A DNA stretch of 64,000 nt from NCBI GenBank assembly GCA_018806915.1, contig JAGKQI010000091.1, forward strand, positions 868,001 to 932,000. Direction: 5' to 3'. Origin of the DNA: Phytophthora colocasiae. Its lineage: Eukaryota; Oomycota; Peronosporomycetes; Peronosporales; Peronosporaceae. Both the position numbers and the translations under genes were made by a program. The notes beneath the pieces were generated by a model. It was given only the letters and a program-made list of their open reading frames with translations. It ran no database searches and was not told the DNA's origin. Within the stretch, counting starts at the first letter, position 1, and each line of letters begins with the position of its first letter. Positions 49,568 to 60,827 of the stretch are shown piece by piece.

Positions 49568-50487
49568 ATGACTGGTGTGTGTGAAGGCCTCCTGGCCAAA
49601 CTGAACGAGCTCATGGACTTCCTGCGCTTCTCCAGGCAGCCAAATGCTGAGTTCCGTGGTGTGGTACGTCTCAATGGCTTCTTATTTCTCTCCTTTTTAG
49701 CGTTTTTAAAAAACTGTATTTTGAGAGGTTAGGTGACATTTATGTTCCGAGCTTCTCCTGATGCCAAGGACAACTTTGCATGCATGAGAACTATCGATAT
49801 GCGCAGAGGTACATGTGTTATTACAGTTCGAAATGATGCAATTCGTAGTATTTATTATAACATTATACTGTGTCAATGACAGGTTTGGAAGTGGATAACA
49901 CGACGCTGCACCCGCAAGACCCTTTCCTCCCTGAAGTGGCGGTGGTGTACGTGAGCTTGGCAGACTTTTTGTACATGTACTCGGGTGAAGCTACTGCAAC
50001 GGAGATCGCCGGTATGGTCATGTCAGGTCGAGTGTCGGTGCCCTGGAGCTCGTACGGCAAGCTGAAAGCTTTTGCCGAGTGCTTTGACTTCTCGACGGAG
50101 AAATGGGACGCCTATTATGCAGATCTCAAGGCTCGTGGAGTTGTGGTGAAGATCCCAGAGTGCACGCAAGCGTGTTGCAAGCAGAGTACGAAAGAGGATA
50201 TTGAGTCTAATTGGTTGCTGGTGTCGGACGCTACTACCACTAGTGGCGGAGACTGGGAGGTCGTCTCGGATCTGCAGTGCCTCAATGTGTCGAAGGAGAA
50301 GCGAGAGGAGATGGACAAGGTGTTTGATTTCACGCCGTTGGAGGAGTGGCTGGCCAAGCTATGGAACGGCAATGGAGCGAGACCTGGAGACGCGCGGCCA
50401 ACCAGGTCGCTTCAGTCCAATGTGAAGAATTCGCTCAGCGACCTCAAGTCAATGGCGGGTAAACTTTTCGTGTCGCTGGAGGCATAA
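49568..50487 (+). CDS. SCP2-like sterol/lipid carrier protein, two introns
   Basis: Three exons, 49568-49663, 49733-49808 and 49883-50487, total 777 bases and 258 residues. The introns (69 and 74 bp) have GTACGT..TTAG and GTACAT..ACAG borders. The joined protein reads FRGV|VTFMF and RR|GLEV and then the SCP2-type segment AVVYVSLADFLYMYSG, ATEIAGMVMSGRVSVPW and GKLKAFAECF. SCP2 domains bind sterols and acyl-CoA in a hydrophobic tunnel. The last 100 residues are an unrelated tail (VFDFTPLEEWLAKLW). No signal peptide, so it is probably cytosolic or peroxisomal; there is no clear SKL end. The fold call is by pattern and length only. Confidence 0.6.
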
Positions 50488-51404
50488 ATTGCGTGACAGA
50501 AAAGGAAAAGTCCCCCCGACAAGCAGCAGGGTAAGCAAGACCTCACGGGGATGTCTAGCTAATGTAGTGCTGCAGTACAATATCAACCTCGTTTATATTT
50601 TACAACTGCAGTTTGACTGTTCATACAACAGGCTACTGTAAGCGTTGGAGTCTCAAGTCAATGGTACATGTATGTGCATTGCACAGGTAGTACGTTGCTA
50701 CGATTGGTTGTGGCGTTCTGGTTAGGATTCGAATGTGCAAGTTGCCTCTGTTGATGGCACCGTGGTCAGGCAAATCGAACCGGCAAAGGTAAGTTTCAAG
50801 GAGTGTTTATGGTGTTCATGTTAGGCGTTGAAAGCCCCGGCACACAAACAGCATTGCTGAGTGTACAGAGGTCGTTGTGATTGCCCCAGTGCGACAAATG
50901 GATATGTATCGCCTTGTGACAGCAGCACAAGGCGAAACATCTCCATTTGTTGACCTCTACGTGCTGAAAAAGAATTTCTATCGAGAAAGTATCAGCAGTC
51001 GGTAGCTATGTATGTATGTATTGTACTCTGCAGAAGTGAAGACACCAAGATTTAGCGCCCAAAATGAACGCTTTAGCTTTATAAAACCTATAGTGATAGT
51101 TAGATATATAGGGTAACTTTGCCCGCTGAGTTCAAAAATGAGGTCGGTTTTGGCTAATTCGGCGTGGTTTTAACGCTACGAGCGATGTAATTCGGAACTC
51201 GCCAAAGTCTGGTGAGTAGGGTTGCTTCAAATACAGCCATGCTATTGGCTAAGCAGTGCAAACATGTGGGATTTCACGTGAAAGGGCGGCAATTGCCGAT
51301 CAATTCGCGATTGCACACTTTCATCTACAATGATTTGAAACAATTTTAAAGAGGTTATTATAGGTCTCCCCCTATTGCTTGTATGTTCCTGTTTTTAATC
51401 AGCA
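50488..51404. other. Intergenic, no gene seen
   Basis: AT-rich to mixed DNA with a short self-complementary segment near 50885-50950 (facing CAAGGCGA and TCGCCTTG). No frame of interest. Confidence 0.5.
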
Positions 51405-51776
51405 TTAATTAATACAGGTCTTGCAGCATATCAGAACAGTCAAATTTACGGGGAAGTCGGTGTCCGGGTTGGCGTTGTAGTGCGCCATTACGCGCGAAAC
51501 TGTTTGGAGGGAGCAGCTAAGACACTCAGCAACCGATTCCCTCGTGCGCTTTCCGCGATAGAGCCCTTGATTTTTCTGTAGAGTGAAAAATGCATGGTTC
51601 TTCACCATCATTTTTTTTTCTCCACTGCTAAACTCGTGGCGTTCGGCGTTCATTTTTGCTGAATGAACGAACTTATGAGATGAAAGAGCGTGCGCATAGC
51701 GTGTAGGGCGCCCCCAGCTATCAATTCCATGTTTTATTTTCTCTATAGCTTTAATATTCGAACCGCAATGCGTCAA
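51405..51776 (-). pseudogene. Transposase N-terminus with helix-turn-helix
   Basis: 123-codon frame with a helix-turn-helix segment (RESVAECLSCSLQTVSRVMAHYNAN), of the kind seen at the start of IS630/Tc1-type transposases. No DDE core follows in any frame nearby, so this is a fragment. Confidence 0.45.
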
Positions 51777-52109
51777 AACGTGTGCGGGAAAAAGTTACTG
51801 GTGTCTTCACTTCTGCAGAGTACAATAGCCTTTACTTTAAGGCAACGCATAAGGCTACATGCTGCGCCTTGCATCCATCGCCACAGAAACTTGGCAGAAT
51901 GCCACGAAGTCAAACGGCGTGTTCACTGAATATCCAGCCGTTATGGATGCGTCTACCTGGTACTGTCGTTACGCTGACCGTAATCACTTTTCACTTGTTT
52001 TCACTATGGTCAAGGAATGATTGCGCTCATGCTTGCCTTCTGTGCCGACGTTCTAGGTCAAGCCATTCCGCAATTTGCCGTCTAAAGCACAAGTCCAAGC
52101 TTCGAAGCC
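51777..52109. other. Intergenic, no gene seen
   Basis: No supported gene or repeat. Confidence 0.4.
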
Positions 52110-52328
52110 ATGCGCAATCCGTTCCACCGCCGCGACCACCGTCTTTCAAGCGACAGCGACGACGGCATCAAAGAACGTCGCAGCAGCATTTTCCGCCGCC
52201 ATTTGCGCTTCAGCGACGAGAATGACGACGTGGAGCTCATGCGACCAAGAGACACCATTGTCACACGCATCAGCAGCGACGAAAGCCCCACTGAGCGTAG
52301 GAGACGTCGCCGCCGCAGTCTCCTTTAA
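52110..52328 (+). CDS. Small charged protein, unknown
   Basis: 72 residues with alternating basic and acidic clusters (RNPFHRRDHRLSSDSDDG, FRRHLRFSDENDDVEL) and an Arg-rich end (RRRRRRSLL). Codon choice is GC-ending as in host genes. It converges on the 3' end of gene B. No motif is known to me; it could be a real small gene or the last exon of one. Confidence 0.4.
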   Translation: MRNPFHRRDHRLSSDSDDGIKERRSSIFRRHLRFSDENDDVELMRPRDTIVTRISSDESPTERRRRRRRSLL

Positions 52329-53812
52329 AGAAAATCATCATTGCAATATTTATCGAAGAAATATATATGTTTTGAGACTTGGAGGAGTGAAAACAACTAT
52401 GTTACAGTGACGTGAGGATGTTGAAATCGACGCCGTAATGTGCCAATGTCAAGTGTAAAATAGTAATTGTCCAGACGAAGAGATGGCCTTGCAAGGCGGA
52501 AGTGTGCGTCTCCAGTACGAACGCCAACTGATGCAAGGGCGAGAAGCCGAATCTCCGTCTTAGAATCGCCAGGAGAATAGCAAAAGCTACGAACTCGATC
52601 ATGCCGTACAGTAAGATATTCCGTACCGCTGAAGTCATTTGGACCGACGACATGGACGCTGTATGCGGGTAATACGCAGCTACTGGGAGATGGTAGAGTA
52701 CAGCGAGATACGGGGCGTACAAGATTGGGATCACGAACTCGATGTACTCGGATAGCAGGACGTATTCCGAGTGGAATAGTTTTTGAAGCGCGTCTTGGAT
52801 CGTTTCTTCCGTCAAGTTCTTAACTTTTCGTGGTTTTGGTACGATGCTGTTGACTGGGAAAATTTGAGTCTGCTTGATCATTGCATGTGCAGGTATTGAG
52901 TTGGTACTCGGTGCTTGTTTGCCTTCCTTGATACATTTCTTCGATGTCCAGCGATGTGCATCTATATTACTGTTCATCGTTATTAGTTCCGCCAGAAATA
53001 TTTTACTGTCATCGGAAAGAGGAAGCGGAAATGGCGCTACAAGTCGAAGTACTTTGTCTCGATTGTGTGGCGGCTTCATTTTCTTCTCTTTTGACAGTTT
53101 TTGCAACATTTGAGGCAACTCGTCGAGGTAATTCTCCACTCTTCCCTTTGTTTTGTAAGCATTTACCCCATAAAAAATCGTACGCAAAGCGAGAACGAGG
53201 TGGAAAATATCTGCTGCCATGATAATTGCAGTAGTGATCGCAGATTTCGCCATTTGCATGCAGATTGCCGCGTAGTACATGTTGAAAAGGTCGACGGAAA
53301 ACACCACAACCGGGCCGACGTACTCGCCGTAGCTCTCAGCAGCATTTGCAACATTTTGTTTGGTGAAAAACTTGATCAGAGGCATCACAAAGACAAAAGC
53401 GGATTGGTGGACACCCGAAAGGCGATTGAACACAGCACTGAAAAGCGCATAGCACCCAACGACTAACCCTTGATTCACAATGATGACAAATTGAGTCTTG
53501 AGTTGTGCTCTTGGTACAGGGGATCGCATCAATAGATTTCGACCAATTCCTAAAGTCGTGAAAATTGACAAGAACGCAACGTACGGCCCGATGACAAGTA
53601 CGTAACCAAAAGGCGACGGGAATTTCCAGAGAGCTGCCATTAACATCATCGTCGAGGTGCTGCATGCAGCTGTGGACACTGCGATTTTGACTGCACTTCG
53701 ATTGGAAATTGCGCCTTGTTCAATGGCTGCTTTGATTTCTAAAACAACCCCCAAAGATGAGAAAATTATAGCGAGAAGAAGACGAATCCACACTGCGTAG
53801 TTAGCTTTCCAG

Positions 53813-54774
53813 CAGGCCTTGTCCAATTCAGTATTACACGGAATTGGCTGTAGTTGCTGCAGTAGTAATAATCTCAATACAACACGCTGCAATAATAAAA
53901 GCGGCCGCAATAACTGCAATATGAATTAATGCTCCTGCTCGCTACCAACTGATGCCAATGTCGTTACATCCCACATATTCCTGTTCGCACGAAGAAACAT
54001 GACGAGTTCAAAATTCGCTGGGAGCATACAAGTGCGTTGGGGGGTGAGCACAAGCTTGCACTGTGAAAAAAAAACGCTCACATGCATTCGGACTGTAGTT
54101 GGCACGACTGGGACGCTTGTTTGGCCCAGCAAGAAGAAGCGTCGCGTAGTCATCTTAGCGTTTCTTGCGCTTGTCTTCACACTTCGCCACCTCGAATGCC
54201 TTCACCGCATCTGCCTCAGCCTTTGAAAGCGTGCCACCGTTGATCACTTTGACGGCTGCCGCTTCAAATATAGGAGAGTGGACTATACTAGCGTTCGCGT
54301 TAAGCTGGGCACGCATCGTGGGGTACTCGCTAATAACCGAGTCAAAAAGCAGGCGGACATCCGCCAAATCGATATCGTCGCACTGCAGCTTCTTAGTGAT
54401 GCTCTGGAACTTCTTCATGTGCTCCAGCAGCTCGAGGAGCTTGCGATGTGCTGCTCCTTCGTCATTGTTTAGACTGAGCGGGAGTTTTTGAGAATGAAAA
54501 GGTCACCATGCAAAAGGATTCGTACGTGTCCAGTGATTTAAGGTAGTTAGGTGGTCAGTATGGAGTATAATGAACGCAAAAGAGCTGGCTTCTCGGGTTA
54601 GGACGTCCATCAGTTCAATTGTGTCTTGCCATTGCTATGCAAGCACTTATGTTATATTGTATTGCAATTTTCGAGAAATATCATATTTTATTTTTTGTGA
54701 ATATCCCAGTAATCCGTTTTTTTATTTTTAGAAACTGATTTTATCGATACTGAAATTTTTTATTCAGACCCCTG
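53813..54774 (-). mobile_element. hAT-2, internally deleted
   Basis: The target duplication CTTTCCAG (53805-53812 and 54775-54782, plus strand) flanks ends CAGGCCTTG and, inverted, CAGGGGTCT. The 962 bp body keeps only parts of the transposase: 54418-54155 (DVRLLFDSVISEYPTMRAQL) and 54180-53926 (LPANFELVMFLRANRNMW, the C-terminal end). It must have been moved by another hAT's enzyme. Confidence 0.8.
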
Positions 54775-54929
54775 CTTTCCAGCCTTCGGATGGAGATTTC
54801 ACTGGGATGCAATCAATTGCCAGCGCAATTAAAAGAGCTGGGACTGGAGTTAGTGCACAAACTCCGACAGCCCGAGAGAAAGAGGTACGCTGGTAATAAT
54901 CACGGAAAGCAAGCAAACGCTCGACTGAG

Positions 54930-55356
54930 TGTTAAAGTGAATAAACGCTAAGAGAATGTCTTTAATCAACTGTCTTTATTGATTTTATCTCTCTCTACCG
55001 CTAACTTATGCTATCCTTACGAACGTGCTCAGTCCGAAGCAAAAGCGGTTGTGAGAGGAATGAATCCTCTCCCTCTTGCCTCCGGTTCCTCATCGCACAA
55101 ATGGTGCCTCTCTCCAGAGAGACGGTACTAGCCAATCACAGCTTGGCTACGTACTTGTCAACTGACCACAGACTGTATCGTCACTTGATTAACCTTAGCT
55201 AAACTATAGCCTTAATTAACTCAAATACAAATCTGTTGGCTCAGTAGCCACTGAACCCATCTGGAGATCAGATGTGTCGGTTGCCTACCGACACAGCTGA
55301 CTCCACAGAGGGTTCTCCTCTGCGCCTGGTCTCCCCAGTGGAGATCGGGCGCAACA
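54930..55356 (-). repeat. copia-2 3' LTR
   Basis: 427 bp, one base different from 59999-60425. It is preceded on the coding strand by the purine stretch AGTGGGAG. Confidence 0.95.
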
Positions 55357-55362
55357 CTCCCA

Positions 55363-56148
55363 CTAAGTGTCGATGGTAGTCTTTAGGTCTTTGACTCCAA
55401 TGAGTTCGCGAAGCTTTGCAAACTGTCCTGTTGGTAGAGCTTTAGTTAAGATGTCTGCAGCCATGTCATCGGTCCGACAGTAATGTACATCTAACCTTCC
55501 TTCCTCTACTAAATCTCTTGTAAACAAATATCGTATTTGTATGTGCTTTGTTGCTTTGTGATTTCCTGCATTCTTTACTGTGCTTATGGCCGACTTGCTA
55601 TCGCACCATACTTGCACTGGTTGCGTTTGAGGAAATCCCATTTCTCTCAGCAGATACCATAACCACTCGCTCTCCTTTGCTCCTTCACTTAGGGCAATTA
55701 GTTCAGCCTCAGATGTCGAAAGAGAAACTGATGCCTGCTTACTGCTACACCATGAAATACTGGTTCCAGCCATAGTGATCACATACCCAGTAATCGACTT
55801 ACGTTCTTTGGGTTGACACGCGAAGCTTGCGTCTGTGTACACTTCATACGTCACCGTTCTCGAATTCCCATCAAGAAGGAGACCGTACGTTGACGTCCCT
55901 TTCAAGTATTTGAGCACTCTCCGTGCTGCCTCCCAGTGTGTGTGGTTGTAACACGATAGAAACTTACTTAGTTCTCTCACTGCGTTGGCAATGTCTGGTC
56001 TAGTTCCTCTCACTAGATACTGCAGAGACCCGACAAGCCCTCGGAAATCAAATTTCTGATCAGCTATTTCTTTAGCTGTCATTTCTGTCTCTGCTACTAG
56101 TTCAACTCCTCTGAGTTGTGGAGTAGATACTGGAGTACAGTCCTCCAT
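55363..56148 (-). pseudogene. copia-2 RNase H and RT end
   Basis: Reads FRGLVGSLQYLVRGTRPDIANAV, then EVYTDASFACQPKERKSITGY and SLSTSEAELIALSEGAKE, the classic copia RNase H tail. A one-base slip separates it from the RT piece upstream (near 56145, in CTCTTGAAAAG). Confidence 0.9.
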
Positions 56149-58496
56149 GTTGAACTTTTCAAGAGTTCGGTTACATACTTGTGCTGTGAAATGGTCATCT
56201 TTCGCTGTGCACGATTTCTACGGACCTCCATCTTCAGGATGTAGTGTATGTCTCCGAGATCTTTCATCTTGAATCTCGAAGATAGATCTTTCTTTAACTG
56301 GTAGATCAAACTCATGTTACGAGACATGATGGTAAGGTCATCAACATAGACCACCACAATTATCCAATGTTCTCCCACTTTTGGACATAGATGCAATACT
56401 CCTTGTTGCATCGGACAAAACCTAAGCTCATGAAAAACTTGTGCAAGACTCTGTACCATATCTTTGGCGCTTGCTTCAGCCCATAAATGCTCTTTCTTAG
56501 CTCACACACTAGTCCTTCATGTCTAGCCTGTCTGTAGCCCGGAGGTTGATGCATGAACACCCGCTGTTCGCCTTCCATCGATCCATTGAGGAATGCAGTG
56601 CTAACATCCATTTGATGAATGTGACAATCCAAGATCGTCCCAATAGCCAGAACTAGCCGGAGTGATTCAAACCGCGCCACAGGTGCGTATACATCATCGC
56701 AGTCCACACCGTATTCTTGGTGATTTCCTTGTGCTACAAGTCGTGCTTTAAAGCGTTCGATTGTTCCATCCGCGTTGTACTTTACCGCGAGGACCCAATG
56801 GCATGGCAGTGCCTTTTGGCCTGGTGGTAAGCGTGTCAGCTTCCACGTGCCATTTTCTAGCAGCGATTCGTACTCTAAGTCTAGCGCTTGGCGCCACTGT
56901 TTTCTTTGTGCGCCAGTCAGAGCTTCTTTTAGACTTCTAGGTACTGCTACATGATTGCTTAGCTGGTCTACAGCAATTTCCTTATCAATGTGGGTTTGAA
57001 AACACTTATAGTCTTCGTATCGTTCTGGACGTTTCCTTGTCCTTTGTGGCTTCGTTGATGCCTCCATAGGAGCTCTCTTTGCTCTCTGTGATTCGCGAGG
57101 AACTCCCACTGCTTCAGTAGTTGTCGCTGATTTGCGCTTGACTCCCACTGCTTTGGACAACTTTTCCGTGCCTTGCTCGGCGACAGGAACTTTGGAAGTG
57201 ACTTCCTCCGTTGTTGACATTTGATCTAGAGAGTCGATCTCTTCCAACTCAGCATCCGTCAACTTATCTGGATCCTTTCCTAAGGATCTTAGGATGATTC
57301 CTGATGCATTTTCTGTGTCAAATGTCACTGATCTAGCGACCATAAACTTGTTGTTGTGCACATCCAGAAGTCGAAACCCTTTTGTGTCTTCGGCGATTCC
57401 CAAGAATCTGCACTTTATGGCTCGTGCCGACAACTTCTTGTCTTTTCGGATAGCTTCTGGCACGTATGCAAAGCAGACAAATCCCCATACTTGGAGCGTT
57501 CTTGCATCCGGGTGTGTTCCTTTCACTAATTCATACGGTGTTCGGTTCTTTAGGCGACTCATCGGCGTGCAATTCTGCACATACGTCATGTATTTGAGTG
57601 CCTCTGGCCACCACTTAGCCGGCATGTCTGCATCTTTTAGAGCGCACCGTACCTTTCCCATCTTGGTTTGGTGGTCTCTCTCAGCTGCTCCATTTTCCTC
57701 TGGACTGTATGGATTTGATGTTTGAAAGCTGATTCCTTTGCTTGTGCAATACGTTTTAAGTGCTTCGTTCACAAACTCCGTCCCGCCATCGGATCTGATG
57801 CGTGTTATTGTAAACTTTCCATCTCGTTCTAAACGTGTCAACAGTTCTTTTACTTTGACCTGCACCTCCGTTTTCTTGCGAAGGACAAATGTCCATCGCC
57901 ACGATGTATGATCGTCAATGATACTGAGGAAGTATCGGATAGAGCCAACTGCTCCGTATACTCCGAGCTTTTTGATAGGACCGTTCGTGTCCATGTGGAT
58001 AGTACTTATGGGACGATTGTCTCTCGTGCCCACCATGTTCCTGTAGCTCATCCTCCGCATCTTCATCTCTGTGCATGTGTGACAGAAGAATGGAACTTTT
58101 GTGAGTGCAGTCCTGCTGTATCAGGTTGCTACTCATCACATCGATCAACTTGTCTCTGTTTAGATGTCCCAGTCTGACATGCCACTCAGTCAAAGCAGTC
58201 TTGACCTGTGTACAACCTGCCATTCTTAGCGGCTGCACAGGTCTTGTCTTTACTGCTGCACAGTATATCTGTCTGTCTCTAAGTGTACGACCTTGTACAT
58301 AGTAAGCTCCATTCACAGCAATAGCCACAAATGCTAGCTTACGCTTCCACAGTACAAACTTGTACTGTCCATTTGCACTCTCAACAATTTGATAACCTTT
58401 CCTTTTTAGCCAGTACTCACTTAGTATGTTGGCTTTTGCCTTTGGAACTAATGCCATATTATCAAATTGAAACGGTTTAATACCGTCTGGACCCAA
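56097..58496 (-). pseudogene. copia-2 integrase and RT pieces
   Basis: The frame 58496-57915 has the pre-integrase region (ALTEWHVRLGHLNRDKLIDV). 58066-56360 has the integrase core (TIHMDTNGPIKK, RIRSDGGTEFVNEAL, PEENGAAERDHQT) and the RT start (NGTWKLTRLPPGQKAL, MDVSTAFLNGSM). 56459-56097 has YVDD in VVVYVDDLTIMS. The slips between them (near 58090 and 56380) are single bases; the second lies in an A run. Confidence 0.9.
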
Positions 58497-59979
58497 AAAT
58501 AGAGTTTAACAGAGCCAACGTGTGTATTGTTAAGTTTACTCCCTTCTCCGAACGTAAAACTAAACGTTTGGCTTGGCTGTTTGCGCACAAACAGCGACTC
58601 GTCGGCCGTTAATCCGTAGCCGCAGCCGGAGTCTAACACCCAATCACAACACGACACGTCAGTAACTGTTCGTTCAATCAGTTGTGGGTACAAAGCTCTT
58701 ACCGTCTTCTCGATGTCGGTAGACGCCTTCTGGATGCTGCTGGAAGCTTCCGAGACTTTTCCGGTAAGCACCGGTACCTTCTTCGGTTCGAAGTCATCGA
58801 CGTCGTCGTCGTCACTCATCGGCGTATCCGATACCACAGGCGATCCTGGGGTTGGGGGTGGAGATGCCATCAGCGCATCAATGTCGGCCTTGGCTTGTTC
58901 CGGTGTCAGCATGTTCCACAGTGGATCTTCTGCACGTGCCGCAGCAACAGGCGTTGGCTTGCTGGACGGCTTGACGAAAGCCGCGTCCACCGGAATCTCC
59001 ACTCGGACTTTCTTTTTCGATCCGCCCTTTTTGCTCTTCGCATGAGCAACACCGATTTCCTTGGCCTTCTGGAAGATGTTGGATCGGTGACAGCCCCTGG
59101 CTTCGTCACGTTGCTTCGCAGGACAGTCCACCCTCCTGTGTGGCCTGTCGTTGCGATTGTACCTTCCATCGCAGTAGAAGCACTCATCGCTCTTTGGAAT
59201 CTTGCGCTTGCCCAAGCTGGCCCGGTTTTTCACGTGATGAACCGGTACTGCCGACATTGAAGTCATCGCTTGAATCTCGCTACTGCTCTTGTTCATGAAC
59301 ACGTTGCGTAGCATGGCCTCGACTTTGTCAAGGCAGAAGCCTTGAGCGCTGTAGTCGACTTGATTACCCCAATACTGGCTTGGAAACAGAGCCAGGACCT
59401 TCATGGCCGCAAACTGGTTGGGGATCATCGTCAGATTGCCCAGGGTTTCACGCGACTGGCGATTAGCTCGATTACGCGCCTCCTTGACGCGCTGGATCAG
59501 CTCACCCACGGAGCTGAAATCCATCGACAAAGCTTTGTCGAACTCTGTAATCAGAGTGGCCATTCCTTGCGCGTTGGATTTGCCGAACGTTGTCTCCAGT
59601 CGTGCCCACGCGGCTGGCAGACTCTCTTCGTTGAAAGAGACGCGCAGCGCCTCAAGGTACGACCTTGGTAGCGTCTGACTTAACATCGACCGGATGTAGG
59701 CATCCTGGTCGGTCAGCACAACTTGCTGCCACTTGTTGGCCCGAATCGTTGCCTCGTCGCACCCGTCTCGGAGCGTTGGCACAATGCACTGCCTCTGCAG
59801 TAGCGTCTCGTACGCGAAAGCTGGCTCGTCTTGCCCCTTGACCACTGCGTCACGTCGTTGCGCAGCACTTTCTGGCGCAGATGACCGATGATCAAATCCT
59901 TCCAGACACCGAATTGCTTCGGGTCGCTCGGGAAGACGAGCCTGTCGAAGGCGTTGCTGGCTGCGTTGCTGGTCATCAC
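58448..59979 (-). pseudogene. copia-2 Gag and protease
   Basis: The ATG at 59979 starts Gag (FDRLVFPSDPKQFGVWKDLI); the frame slips by one base near 59835 and then stays open through a Gag core, a zinc-binding region (CFYCDGRYNRNDRPHRRVDC) and the protease WVLDSGCGYGLTAD (DSG). A second slip in a T run near 58492 separates it from integrase. The zinc region is unusually long for a CCHC knuckle. Confidence 0.88.
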
Positions 59980-59998
59980 TTGGCACTCTCACTTGAAA

Positions 59999-60425
59999 TG
60001 TTAAAGTGAATAAACGCTAAGAGAATGTCTTTAATCAACTGTCTTTATTGATTTTATCTCTCTCTACCGCTAACTTATGCTATCCTTACGAACGTGCTCA
60101 GTCCGAAGCAAAAGCGGTTGTGAGAGGAATGAATCCTCTCCCTCTTGCCTCCGGTTCCTCATCGCACAAATGGTGCCTCTCTCCAGAGAGACGGTACTAG
60201 CCAATCACAGCTTGGCTACGTACTTGTCAACTGACCACAGACTGTATCGTCACTTGATTAACCTTAGCTAAACTATAGCCTTAATTAACTCAAATACAAA
60301 TCTGTTGGCTCAGTAGCCACTGAACCCATCTGGAGATCAGATGTGTCGGTTGCCTACCGACACAGCTGACTCCACAGAGGGTTCTCCTCTGCGCCTGGTC
60401 TCCCCAGTGGAGATCGGACGCAACA
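59999..60425 (-). repeat. copia-2 5' LTR
   Basis: 427 bp, pairs with 54930-55356. It is followed on the right by CTGAG and the coding sequence of membrane protein B. Confidence 0.95.
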
Positions 60426-60558
60426 CTGAGTATTCACTGCGGTGTCCAATGTGACAACGATGCCATGAAGCAGCGAGCTTTCGTTGTGCTCGAGAAATCA
60501 ACGAAATCGTTGAATTACGTTGTATGCGTGAGCCTGTGGCAACTCGGTTCATCGGCAA

Positions 60559-60827
60559 ATTTGCTTTTTAGCTTATCTTTAGACTCTCGTTCTCAATACT
60601 ATTTATCTCTTCACAAGAAACAAAGAGAAGTCTTGTTAGATAAACGAATAAATAAAAAAAAGTTTACTGCTACGGTAGCCTTTTCCTAGATGTTCTTCAG
60701 GTCCTCAAGGATAATACGGAACTGCGCTCGAAGAAGAACGAGTTTTATATGACGAGGATCTCGTTGAGGAGAAGAGATACAAACAAGTTCGTGCTACCAA
60801 CCCGACTCCAAATCGATATTCACTTGC
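60559..60827. other. Intergenic between gene B start and kinase end
   Basis: 60605-60690 (CAAGAAACAAAGAGAA, then an AT-rich segment) resembles 63795-63880, the flank of the next gene to the right. No gene. Confidence 0.5.

Larger units (their letters stand above)
54930..60425 (-). mobile_element. copia-2: LTR retrotransposon in membrane protein B
   Basis: The LTRs 54930-55356 and 59999-60425 are 427 bp each, TGTT..AACA, and differ at one base that I can see (G/A near the end). The target duplication CTGAG lies at 54925-54929 and 60426-60430. The inside has all copia domains but needs about five single-base frame corrections to be read through. Confidence 0.95.
52402..60558 (-). pseudogene. 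Membrane protein B, split by two transposons
   Basis: A paralogue of protein A. Its pieces on the minus strand are 60558-60426 (ending SEYS), 54929-54775 (RLLAFRDYYQRTS, ALAIDCIPVKSPSEGW) and 53812-52402 (WKANYAVWIRLLLAI to the stop). copia-2 sits between the first two and a hAT between the last two; taking out both with one copy of each target repeat leaves a frame that matches A throughout. No stop lies in the pieces themselves, so the insertions are the only damage. Unless both are spliced out, no complete protein can be made. Confidence 0.88.

Noticed and set aside
55008..55202. 64-codon frame repeated at 60077-60271
   Set aside because: It lies inside the copia-2 LTRs, so the duplication is that of the LTR and not of a gene.
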